From an uncultured Pseudomonadales bacterium (GTDB lineage: Bacteria; Pseudomonadota; Gammaproteobacteria; Pseudomonadales; Balneatricaceae): a stretch of 64,000 nucleotides of DNA. Where the stretch lies: positions 804,501 to 868,500 of the forward strand of contig CALJVT010000002.1 in assembly GCA_937773555.1 (NCBI GenBank), read 5' to 3'. Below are positions 17,983-25,970 of the stretch, piece after piece (the stretch's first letter is position 1; every line of letters begins with the position of its first letter). The notes under the pieces are model-generated. The model was given only the letters and a program-made list of their open reading frames with translations, had not been told where the DNA came from and made no database searches. Made by a program: the position numbers and the translations under genes.

Positions 17983-20346
17983 ATGACTCCAGATCCTCAG
18001 TTATTGGCTGAAGAGATTGAGTTTAAGTCCAAACCCCTGCAAGGGTCATGGGCCATACTTGTCTCTATAGTTGCTTTGTCTTGGTGCTTATTCCAATTAT
18101 GGATAGCGTCGCCTTTACCCTTTAGTTTAGGTTGGGGCATTTTAATTGATGTGCCGAAGCGCGCCATTCATCTAGCCTTTGCTATGTCTTTGTGTTTTTT
18201 GCTTTATGGCGCTAGAGAAAGTCATCGCAGGCGCCACTATGTTGGCAAATGGGACTTGCTATTGGCGCTTCTAGCCGTAGTGGTCACTTTGTATGTGCCC
18301 TTAGCTTACACAGATATTGTGGAACGCCATGGTATGTTGCTCAACATAAACGGGTTTGGCATTAACTGGCCGCTGGAAATGATCATTGGTTTGTTGGGGG
18401 TGGCCTTGTTACTTGAAGCAACTCGAAGAGCCTTGGGTTTGCCCTTAGTCATTGTAAGTTTAGTGTTTTTAATTTATTCAGTTTTCGGTCAATCCATGCC
18501 CGAATTGATCTCTCACAAAGGTGTTTCCTTAGAACGGCTTGTGGGTTACCACTGGTTGGGCGGCGAGGCTATTTTTGGCATCCCCCTTGATGTGTCAGTT
18601 AGCTTTGTATTCTTATTCGTGCTGTTTGGGGCTCTACTAGAAAGAGCTGGTGCAGGTAAGTATTTTTTAGATTTAGCTTTCGCTATGGTGGGTCGCTATC
18701 GCGGTGGGCCCGCTAAAGCAGCAATACTAGCCTCGGGTATGACGGGCACTATTTCTGGCTCATCGATCGCTAATGTAGTGACTACGGGTACTTTTACTAT
18801 TCCAGTAATGCGCAAAATGGGTATGCCTGCTATCAAAGCGGGCGCCATTGAAGTCGCTGCCTCTACTAATGGTCAACTAATGCCGCCTATTATGGGTGCC
18901 GCAGCCTTTATTATGGCAGAGTATATTGGTATCAGTTATATGGAAGTAGTGAAAGCCGCCATTATTCCTGCACTGATTAGCTACATGGCACTACTCTACA
19001 TTTCTCACCTGGAAGCTTTAAAACTTAATTTAAAAGGCATGCCTAAGGCAGATATTCCACACCTGTGGAATACCTTTGTGAGTGGTTTACATTATTTATT
19101 ACCCATCATAGTGTTGGTTTACCTGCTGATGATAAAACGCTGGACTCCCGGCAGTGCGGTGTTTTATTCCATTTTGTTGCTGATGGCTATCATCCTATTG
19201 CAACATTTTTGGCGACCCAACAAGGCTGATGATTCTGTTTTTGTGCGCTTTAGATCAGGTGTTATCGATGTGATACAGGGCATGATATCTGGCACACGTA
19301 ATATGATCACTATAGGTGTTGCTGTAGCAACGGCAGGCATTATCGTTGGTGCTGTGTCATCTACAGGCCTAAATAATGCGATGGTAGGTTTGGTAGAAGC
19401 GATCGCTGGAAATAACATATATCTGCTGCTAGGGCTCACCGCAGTCTTGTGTTTGGTGCTTGGTATTGGTTTGCCAACTACTGCCAATTATTTAGTGGTG
19501 GCTTCATTAATGGCCGGGGTTCTAGTGGAGCTTGGCAGTGCTGCAGGCCTAACCTTACCCATTATTGCTGTGCATTTATTTGTATTTTATTTTGGTCTAC
19601 TTGCCGATGATACTCCCCCCGTTTGTTTAGCCGCCTATGCGGCCTCTGCTATTTCTAGAGCTGACCCCATTAAAACTGGGATACAGGCGTTTGCCTACGA
19701 TATTCGTACCGCAATTTTACCCTTTGTATTTATCTTTAATCCACAGTTACTGCTAATAGGGGTGACTAGCTGGTGGCATGGTATCAGTGTGTTTTTGGTG
19801 GCCTTGGTTGCTATTTTAAGTTTTAGCTCGGCCACTCAAGGCTGGTTACTCATTCGCAATCGCTGGTATGAAAGTGCTGCCTTACTCTTTGCCACCTGGG
19901 TGCTATTTTTACCTAACGCTGCTATGAGCCATATTTGGCCTGAATATGCAGCTGTTAAGTTTGACACCTTTACTCGAGGCCAGCTGATGTTGGATCAAGG
20001 GCAAAAAGTGCGCCTGCATGTGACACGCCATACTAACTATGGTGATCGATTTAAGTTATTTGCATTTCCAGCCAATTCTGCTGGCGCTTTTTCTGCTGAA
20101 AGCTTGGGTATGACCCTAGCTTATGAAGAGCAAGAAGGTTGGGTTGTGCAAAATCTAAGCTATTTGAGCCCCGCTGAGGCAGTAGGCATCGATTACTACG
20201 ACGAAGTAACCGCGGTCGATGTGCAGACCTCAAACCGGCCACCGCGGGAATGGGCCTTTGTGCCTGCCTTTTTGCTAATTGCCTTGGTGTGGTTAAACCA
20301 GCGCCGCAGGCGTACCAAATTAAGTAGGGGTGATTTACGTGCTTAA
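17983..20346 (+). CDS. TRAP transporter fused permease (DctQM, TAXI type) with C-terminal DUF3394-like region
   Basis: 787 residues, fused small (about 4 TM) and large (about 12-14 TM) TRAP subunits. Recognisable stretches are GTISGSSIANVVTTGTFTIP and STNGQLMPPIMGAAAFIMAE in the first half and GLPTTANYLVVASLMAGVL and ADDTPPVCLAAYAASAISRA in the second, both typical of TRAP fused permeases. The last roughly 170 residues form a periplasmic/soluble portion (GQLMLDQGQKVRLHVTRHT) with a final TM, as in TAXI permeases carrying DUF3394. Sodium-driven uptake is known for the family. It follows the binding protein by 71 bases and overlaps the aminotransferase start. Confidence 0.92.
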   Translation: MTPDPQLLAEEIEFKSKPLQGSWAILVSIVALSWCLFQLWIASPLPFSLGWGILIDVPKRAIHLAFAMSLCFLLYGARESHRRRHYVGKWDLLLALLAVVVTLYVPLAYTDIVERHGMLLNINGFGINWPLEMIIGLLGVALLLEATRRALGLPLVIVSLVFLIYSVFGQSMPELISHKGVSLERLVGYHWLGGEAIFGIPLDVSVSFVFLFVLFGALLERAGAGKYFLDLAFAMVGRYRGGPAKAAILASGMTGTISGSSIANVVTTGTFTIPVMRKMGMPAIKAGAIEVAASTNGQLMPPIMGAAAFIMAEYIGISYMEVVKAAIIPALISYMALLYISHLEALKLNLKGMPKADIPHLWNTFVSGLHYLLPIIVLVYLLMIKRWTPGSAVFYSILLLMAIILLQHFWRPNKADDSVFVRFRSGVIDVIQGMISGTRNMITIGVAVATAGIIVGAVSSTGLNNAMVGLVEAIAGNNIYLLLGLTAVLCLVLGIGLPTTANYLVVASLMAGVLVELGSAAGLTLPIIAVHLFVFYFGLLADDTPPVCLAAYAASAISRADPIKTGIQAFAYDIRTAILPFVFIFNPQLLLIGVTSWWHGISVFLVALVAILSFSSATQGWLLIRNRWYESAALLFATWVLFLPNAAMSHIWPEYAAVKFDTFTRGQLMLDQGQKVRLHVTRHTNYGDRFKLFAFPANSAGAFSAESLGMTLAYEEQEGWVVQNLSYLSPAEAVGIDYYDEVTAVDVQTSNRPPREWAFVPAFLLIALVWLNQRRRRTKLSRGDLRA

Positions 20347-21679
20347 ATCAACATCAAGTCAGGTTTTTCATCGGCACTGCCATGCGCACAACCCCACAGC
20401 TGTGAGCGGTCAAGGCTGTTACATTACAGACCATCAGGGCAAACAGTATTTAGATGGTTCGGGTGGCGCTGCAGTATCGTGTTTGGGTCATGGCGACTTG
20501 GACGTTAACCATGCAATGAAAGCCCAAATAGATCAGATGGCTTTTGCCCACACTGGTTTTTTTACCTCAGAACCTGCGGAGCAACTGGCGCAACTATTAA
20601 TACAGCATGCTCCAGCTGGTTTGGAACGAGTGTATCTTGTCTCGGGCGGGTCAGAGGCGGTGGAATCTGCTTTAAAACTTGCTCGGCAATACTTTTTAGA
20701 GGTTGGCCAGCCTAAGCGTAGCCGAGTGATTGCTAGGCGACAGAGTTACCATGGTAATACCTTGGGTGCTCTGGCCGTGGGTGGTAATCAATGGCGCAGG
20801 CAACCCTTTATCCCTTTGTTAGTGGAAGTAAGCCACATTGCTCCCTGCTATGCTTATCGTGATCAGCAGCAGGGTGAAACAGAGCTTGAATATGGCTTGC
20901 GAGTTGCCAACGAGTTAGAGCAAGAAATTTTAACCATTGGGGCCGGGAACGTCATGGCCTTTGTAGCAGAGCCTGTTGTGGGGGCCACTATGGGTGCGGT
21001 GCCTGCCGTAGCGGGTTATTTTACCCGCATCCGAGAAATATGTGATCAATATGGTGTGCTATTGATCTTAGACGAGGTTATGTGTGGCATGGGCCGTATC
21101 GGTAAGTTATTTGCCTGTGAGCATGATGGTGTAGTCCCAGATCTCTTGTGTTTGGCCAAGGGTTTAGGTGCTGGGTATCAGCCTATTGGGGCCATGCTCG
21201 CTAGTGATAAAATATATCAAGCTGTAGCCCAAGGCAGTGGTTTATTCCAACATGGTTATACCTACATGGGTCACCCCATCGCCTGTGCAGCAGCATTGGC
21301 CGTGACCCACAAAATACTGAATGAGGGTCTACTAGATCAAGTAGTAAGGCGTGGAGAGTATTTGCATGGTGCATTAGGTGATATGTTTGAAGGGCATCCT
21401 AATGTGGGTGATATTCGCGGCCTTGGTTTATTTCAGGGCATAGAATTGGTTTCAGATCGTTCTACTAAAGCGCCTCTGCTGCCAAGCCTAGGTACTGCGG
21501 GGAAAATCAAAAAGGCCGCTTTTGAGGCTGGATTAGTTTGTTACCCTATGGCGGGCACGATTGATGGTGTGCAAGGCGACCATATTCTTTTGGCCCCACC
21601 TTTTATTATTAGTGAACCCCAAATAGACGAATTAGTAGCCAAGCTAGGGCAGTCAATTAACGAGGTATTAGCCAATTGA
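20339..21679 (+). CDS. Class III (omega) aminotransferase
   Basis: About 446 residues, fold type I PLP enzyme. Seen: LDGSGGAAVSCLGHGD, VSGGSEAVESALKLARQY, SYHGNTLGALAVGGN, the cofactor Asp in LILDEVMCGMGRIG and the PLP lysine in LCLAKGLGAGYQPIGAML. This is the omega-amino-acid:pyruvate/oxoglutarate group, acting on terminal or beta amines. The exact donor is unknown. GTG 20339 is preferred: AGGGG lies 8 bases before it, while GTG 20330 would overlap that site. It overlaps the permease stop by 8 bases and the next gene by 4 bases, so the unit is tightly coupled. Next to a BKACE enzyme, it could make a beta-keto acid from a beta-amino acid. Confidence 0.88.
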   Translation: MLKSTSSQVFHRHCHAHNPTAVSGQGCYITDHQGKQYLDGSGGAAVSCLGHGDLDVNHAMKAQIDQMAFAHTGFFTSEPAEQLAQLLIQHAPAGLERVYLVSGGSEAVESALKLARQYFLEVGQPKRSRVIARRQSYHGNTLGALAVGGNQWRRQPFIPLLVEVSHIAPCYAYRDQQQGETELEYGLRVANELEQEILTIGAGNVMAFVAEPVVGATMGAVPAVAGYFTRIREICDQYGVLLILDEVMCGMGRIGKLFACEHDGVVPDLLCLAKGLGAGYQPIGAMLASDKIYQAVAQGSGLFQHGYTYMGHPIACAAALAVTHKILNEGLLDQVVRRGEYLHGALGDMFEGHPNVGDIRGLGLFQGIELVSDRSTKAPLLPSLGTAGKIKKAAFEAGLVCYPMAGTIDGVQGDHILLAPPFIISEPQIDELVAKLGQSINEVLAN

Positions 21680-22497
21680 GTAAGCAATTGCCCTTGATGG
21701 TTATGGTGGCACCCAATGGCGCAAGACGCAATAACCGGGATCACCCTCACTTACCATTGACTATTGAGCAAACGGTCAATGCAGCATTAGCTTGCCAGCA
21801 AGTAGGAGCGTGTATATTGCATGCCCATATTCGTGATAAGCAAGGAAAACACAGCTTAGATGTGGGCATTTACCAAGAATTGTTAGCTGAAATGGCACAC
21901 CAAGTGCCAGATATGCTAGTACAAATTACTACTGAAGCGGTGGGGCAATACAGTACTCAGCAACAAATAGACCTAGTGACCAAACTGCGGCCTAAAATGG
22001 CCAGTGTTGCGTTGCGTGAGTTGGTTCCAACCTTTGCCAGTGAGACTGTGGCGAAACACTTTTTTAGCTGGGCTGAGGAGGCTCAGGTGCAGTTGCAGAT
22101 TATTCTTTACGATGCTGCAGACTTAAACCATTTAAATGAACTACAACATGCAGGTGTATTGCCTGAAAAAACAGCTTGTGTCCTCTACGTACTTGGCCGT
22201 TACCGAGAAAACTTACAGGCCCAGCCTTCAGACTTAAATGAGTTCATGGAAGCTGAAAAACGTCGTACGTGGTTTGCTTGCGCTTTTGGTCAAAACGAAC
22301 ATTCCTGCATTACCAACGCGATCGATTTTGGTGGCCATGCTAGGGTTGGATTCGAAAATAATTTGTGGCTACCTTCAGGTGAACTTGCTGCCAATAACCA
22401 TACCTTAGTGGCTCAAGTGGTTAGCTACGCCCAAAGTCAGGGCCGGCCCTTAGCCAGTGCACATGAAGCTAAGCTAATCCTAGGGGTGAGGAACTAA
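21676..22497 (+). CDS. Beta-keto acid cleavage enzyme (BKACE, DUF849)
   Basis: 273 residues, TIM-barrel of the Kce/BKACE family. Zn ligands H49 and H51 are seen in ILHAHIRD, a further ligand or catalytic acid is E227 in GGHARVGFENN, and R223 lies in the same strand. These enzymes take a beta-keto acid and acetyl-CoA to acetoacetate and a new acyl-CoA. Which beta-keto acid is used cannot be read here. The start is TTG overlapping the aminotransferase stop (TTGA); an internal ATG at 21697 is possible. Together with the aminotransferase it suggests transamination of a beta-amino acid, then cleavage. Confidence 0.9.
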   Translation: MSKQLPLMVMVAPNGARRNNRDHPHLPLTIEQTVNAALACQQVGACILHAHIRDKQGKHSLDVGIYQELLAEMAHQVPDMLVQITTEAVGQYSTQQQIDLVTKLRPKMASVALRELVPTFASETVAKHFFSWAEEAQVQLQIILYDAADLNHLNELQHAGVLPEKTACVLYVLGRYRENLQAQPSDLNEFMEAEKRRTWFACAFGQNEHSCITNAIDFGGHARVGFENNLWLPSGELAANNHTLVAQVVSYAQSQGRPLASAHEAKLILGVRN

Positions 22498-22524
22498 TTA
22501 AGTGCAACTATAGTTTAGTAAAGC

Positions 22525-23415
22525 TTACAATTTTTTTGATACGTTTTCCTTAATCGATCCTAACACCACGATCACGCCAGAAACGACTACCAGAGCCATA
22601 CCGAACATCGCCTCAAAAGTAATCAGCTCATCCCATAAAAGCCAACCTAGTAAACCAGCAAAAATTACAGAACCATAGGTAAAGCTTCCCAGTTCTCCTG
22701 CAGCTGCGTATCGGTAACCCTTGCTCAAAAGTAGCTGTGCCAGAGTAGCAAAACCTGCCATTAATACCATACCCATTAATAACCAAAGGCTAGGGGTGTC
22801 CCAAGCCAATAAAGCAGGTATTAAGGAAAATAAGGTATTAAATAAGGAAAGATAAAACACAATTAAGATGCTGCTTTGGGTTAGTGTTAGTTTGCGTACC
22901 ACTACTTTAGCGGTGGCTCCTAATGAGGCGCCAAAAATAGCTAGTAAAGCTACCCAGGGTACTTGAGTATGACCTTCGGGGTTAAGAACGACCCAAATGC
23001 CAATAAAACCCACTAAAATAGCCATCACTGTCCAACCAGTAATACGTTCTTTAAGCCAAATAAACCCCACAATAGGAATAAATAAAGGCGCTGTTTGTTT
23101 AAGCAGGGCTGCTTGGGCTAGGGGTAAATGTGCCCAAGAATAAAACAGGCAGTACATGGCTGCGATTCCAACAAGGGACCGCACTAAGTGCAGTGGCAAC
23201 TGCGTCGTGGCTATGGAACGCCTCCCATTGCGCAATAACCAAGGTACAAAGAATGATAAACCTATGGCGTTGCGAGCCAACACCAGTACTTCTATGGGTA
23301 CCTGTTTAGCAAGTTCGTGAATCATCACCCCTGTTAGTACTAATGCCAGCTCAGACAAGAGAATGAGCAGGGCGCCTTTGTGAAGGTCTGACACTAGTGT
23401 GCGGTGGTAGTGCAT
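22525..23415 (-). CDS. DMT-superfamily (EamA) transporter
   Basis: 296 residues, ten hydrophobic segments in two EamA halves (LLILLSELALVLTGVMIHELAKQ at the start, AAGELGSFTYGSVIFAGLLGWLLWDE near the C terminus). Residues ARNAIGLSFFVPWLLRNGR and LKQTTAPLF-like LKQTAPLFIPIVG are the usual EamA signatures. Substrate unknown. It converges on the BKACE gene with 27 bases between and does not share an operon with it. Confidence 0.83.
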   Translation of the reverse strand: MHYHRTLVSDLHKGALLILLSELALVLTGVMIHELAKQVPIEVLVLARNAIGLSFFVPWLLRNGRRSIATTQLPLHLVRSLVGIAAMYCLFYSWAHLPLAQAALLKQTAPLFIPIVGFIWLKERITGWTVMAILVGFIGIWVVLNPEGHTQVPWVALLAIFGASLGATAKVVVRKLTLTQSSILIVFYLSLFNTLFSLIPALLAWDTPSLWLLMGMVLMAGFATLAQLLLSKGYRYAAAGELGSFTYGSVIFAGLLGWLLWDELITFEAMFGMALVVVSGVIVVLGSIKENVSKKL

Positions 23416-23553
23416 TGCTATAGGTAAGCCCTATTTTGGCTGGTGGCCTTATATTACAATCTTTTTAACTCGTTTGCTGCGATCGCGTTAGTGTGGGTTT
23501 TTAGGGTTTTAGATAGTTAAAAACGATGAATTTTGGCGTCACAATATAATTAA

Positions 23554-24429
23554 CTACCCTTGTCTTCTATGGAGTTGTTCTCTAAACAAAACATAAAGCC
23601 CTGCGGTAACCACAATGGCTGAACCCAAAAGCATATATTGGTCTACTTTTTCATTAAGAATAAATACGCCTACCATCATGCCAAATAATAATCGCGTGTA
23701 ACGTAATGGACTAATAATTGAGATTTCTCCAGAGCGCATCGCTTTAGTGGCGTAATAGCTGCCACTGGAAGCAAATAAAATCATACCTATCAGATAACCA
23801 CTAGCCTCTATCGAAGGTGCTTTCACTCCTCCAAACCACATCATAACTAAGCCAATAAGCACAAACGTCATAGAGCCATAGAGTGCCAGCATAGAAGCAG
23901 AAATAGTGACTGGCGATAAGCGTGAACCTACATCGCGCATAGCCATACCGATGACTGCCAGTACTGCGTAAAGGGAAAATACATCAAAGCTGTCGGCACC
24001 AGGCCGAATGATAAGTAATACCCCAGTAAACCCAATGACCACCGCTAAAAGGCGATGTATACCCACTTTTTCGCCTAAAAATACAAATGAAATTAAAGTC
24101 ATTAATAACGGCAGGGTTTGTAAAATAGCAGCTACGGAAGTAAACGCCGAGTGGATGAGAGCTAGAAAAATGAATATCACCGCAACGCCTTCACCCACTG
24201 TTCTCAGTAACACCGCGGGCATAAAAAATTGACGAGTTAACACCTTTTCGTGCTTCCGTTTTGCGATAGACCAAAACAGACCACAGCAACCCAAGCCCAA
24301 AATAAACATGACCTGCCCCGTAGGAAGGATTTCACAAGCCCATTTTAAGGTTAGGTCGGCTAGAGTGAATGACGCCATGGATAGGGTCATGAATAACATG
24401 CCGGTGATATTTTCTGACTTGCTAGGCAT
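23554..24429 (-). CDS. DMT-superfamily (EamA) transporter
   Basis: About 291 residues with two EamA repeats; SMASFTLADLTLKWACEILPTGQ opens TM1 and the last repeat ends at VTAGLYVLFREQLHRRQG. Similar in plan to its neighbour at 22525-23415 but not a close copy. ATG 24429 (MPSKSENITG) is chosen because translation from the upstream GTG at 24489 would add a charged 20-residue tail not typical of the family. Substrate unknown. Confidence 0.8.
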   Translation of the reverse strand: MPSKSENITGMLFMTLSMASFTLADLTLKWACEILPTGQVMFILGLGCCGLFWSIAKRKHEKVLTRQFFMPAVLLRTVGEGVAVIFIFLALIHSAFTSVAAILQTLPLLMTLISFVFLGEKVGIHRLLAVVIGFTGVLLIIRPGADSFDVFSLYAVLAVIGMAMRDVGSRLSPVTISASMLALYGSMTFVLIGLVMMWFGGVKAPSIEASGYLIGMILFASSGSYYATKAMRSGEISIISPLRYTRLLFGMMVGVFILNEKVDQYMLLGSAIVVTAGLYVLFREQLHRRQG

Positions 24430-24492
24430 ATGACAAACTATGGTGAAAAAATGATCGCTCACTATAGCTAGTTTTTTCACTGATATCACTAG

Positions 24493-24738
24493 TTAAAGTG
24501 AGTCTCCATAAGTTTGTAACCACTGCATTAGAAAATGTACCTGTGGGTGAGATGAGTGTGGGGTAATAATATACCCATAGCCAAATAACTGGTGATTACT
24601 TATAGGGACCAGGCTGTGATTGTTGATCTCAGTTTGCATTAAAGCAGCTGACACTATTATGCCCGATGTGGTTAATGCGCCATGGCACCAAGGCACCCTC
24701 GGCCTTATTATGGCAGTTAAGGCAGGCCAACCTACGCC
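24493..24738 (-). pseudogene. C-terminal remnant of a LysR-type regulator
   Basis: An open stretch bounded upstream by a stop (TGA at 24739-24741) and lacking a credible start. Its last 60 residues (INNHSLVPISNHQLFGYGYI...PQVHFLMQWL) have the shape of the end of GcvA-type LysR effector domains, in which a loop 'LV.PF......Y.YYLV.P......P.V..F..WL' is typical. The DNA-binding half is not found upstream. It therefore looks like a decayed gene tail left between the DMT gene and the pstS promoter. The similarity is short and was judged by eye. Confidence 0.4.
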
Positions 24739-24771
24739 TCAGCCCTGTGGTTAACGCTAACATTATGTTAT

Positions 24772-24805
24772 GTGTCATCTGGTTGTCACATTCTGCTTCT
24801 AGAAT
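24772..24805 (+). promoter_or_regulatory. Pho box and -10 element of pstS
   Basis: Two 7-bp PhoB half sites, GTGTCAT (24772-24778) and TTGTCAC (24783-24789), separated by 4 bases, match CTGTCAT-N4-CTGTCAC. TAGAAT at 24800-24805 lies 10 bases after the box, the expected place for the -10 of a PhoB-dependent promoter, where the box replaces the -35. Confidence 0.8.
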
Positions 24806-24846
24806 AGCCCCTAATTCGAACTGTATTCAAATCTTAGGAGTAAACT

Positions 24847-25821
24847 ATGAAAGCCAAGAAGTTTTTAACTGCCATAACGTTAGTTGCTAGCACCCTTTCA
24901 GTTACCGCGCTTGCATCTGACTTGCTAGATCCCAACCTGCCAACTTATAAAAGAGTTAGCGGAGTATCAGGGAACTTATCTTCCGTGGGTTCTGACACCC
25001 TTGCCAACCTAATGACTCTTTGGGCGGAAGAGTTTAAGCGTAACTACCCTAATGTTAATATCCAGATTCAGGCCGCTGGTTCCTCTACTGCGCCTCCAGG
25101 GTTAACTGAAGGCACCTCTAATTTGGGGCCTATGAGCCGCAAGATGAAGGATAATGAGCTACAGGCCTTTGAGGCCAAGTATGGTTATAAACCTACAGCT
25201 ATTCCGGTTGCTATAGATGCTTTAGCTGTGTTTGTTAACAAAGATAACCCGGTTCAAGGGATGCAGATTGCCGATGTTGATGCTATTTTTTCTGCAACCC
25301 GAAAATGTGGTGGCGAAGCAGATATCGTAAAATGGAAACAGGTGGGTGTTATGGGTGCTCTAGGTAACCAAGACATTCAAATTTATGGACGCAATTCTGT
25401 ATCTGGCACCTATGGTTACTTTAAGAAAAAAGCACTTTGCAAAGGGGACTACAAAAGTTCTGTGAACGAACAGCCAGGTTCGGCTTCAGTCGTTCAGTCA
25501 GTGGCAACATCATTAAATGGCATAGGCTATTCTGGCATAGGCTATAAAACCTCATCTGTTCGTGCCATCCCTATATCTAAAAAGGGCCCTGATTATGTTG
25601 CAGCGACGCCTGCTAACGCAGTGAATGGCACTTACCCACTATCTCGCTTTCTATACGTATATGTTAATAAAGCACCTAACTATGGCCTATCTCCACTAGA
25701 ACGCGAGTTTGTTAAGCTTGTCATGTCTAAGGCTGGCCAAGAGGTTGTGGTGAAAGATGGTTATATCCCACTACCCCTTAAGGTGGTAGAAAAGTACCTT
25801 AATGAGCTTGGATTAAACTAA
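24847..25821 (+). CDS. pstS: Periplasmic phosphate-binding protein PstS
   Basis: 324 residues with signal peptide ([23 protein letters not shown], cleavage after ALA). The phosphate-binding loops are seen: [10 protein letters not shown] early, [11 protein letters not shown] around residue 75, [10 protein letters not shown] and [24 protein letters not shown] lies 6 bases before the ATG. It is the high-affinity receptor of the PstCAB importer. It has its own Pho-box promoter and a strong terminator before pstC, which allows much higher expression than the membrane parts. Confidence 0.95.
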   Translation: MKAKKFLTAITLVASTLSVTALASDLLDPNLPTYKRVSGVSGNLSSVGSDTLANLMTLWAEEFKRNYPNVNIQIQAAGSSTAPPGLTEGTSNLGPMSRKMKDNELQAFEAKYGYKPTAIPVAIDALAVFVNKDNPVQGMQIADVDAIFSATRKCGGEADIVKWKQVGVMGALGNQDIQIYGRNSVSGTYGYFKKKALCKGDYKSSVNEQPGSASVVQSVATSLNGIGYSGIGYKTSSVRAIPISKKGPDYVAATPANAVNGTYPLSRFLYVYVNKAPNYGLSPLEREFVKLVMSKAGQEVVVKDGYIPLPLKVVEKYLNELGLN

Positions 25822-25856
25822 CCTCAACGTTAGGTTGTTATATAAGTGAGAGCCAC

Positions 25857-25889
25857 AAGGGCCTGCTCAGCAAAGAGCAGGCCCTTTTT
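25857..25889 (+). terminator. Rho-independent terminator after pstS
   Basis: Perfect 12-bp stem AAGGGCCTGCTC (25857-25868)/GAGCAGGCCCTT (25875-25886), 6-base loop AGCAAA, followed by TTT. Lies 36 bases after the pstS stop and isolates it from pstC. Confidence 0.93.
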
Positions 25890-25929
25890 AATGCCTGCTA
25901 AAAAATAGATTTACGCTAATATGACAAGC

Positions 25930-25963
25930 TTGTCATATTGCTGTCATATAGGCCCATTAGACT
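25930..25963 (+). promoter_or_regulatory. Pho box and -10 element of pstC
   Basis: TTGTCAT (25930-25936), 4 bases, CTGTCAT (25941-25947): an almost perfect Pho box. TAGACT at 25958-25963, 10 bases after the box, fits a -10. The predicted transcription start falls within a base or two of the pstC ATG at 25971, so the mRNA would be nearly leaderless. Confidence 0.75.
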
Positions 25964-25970
25964 AGCCGGC

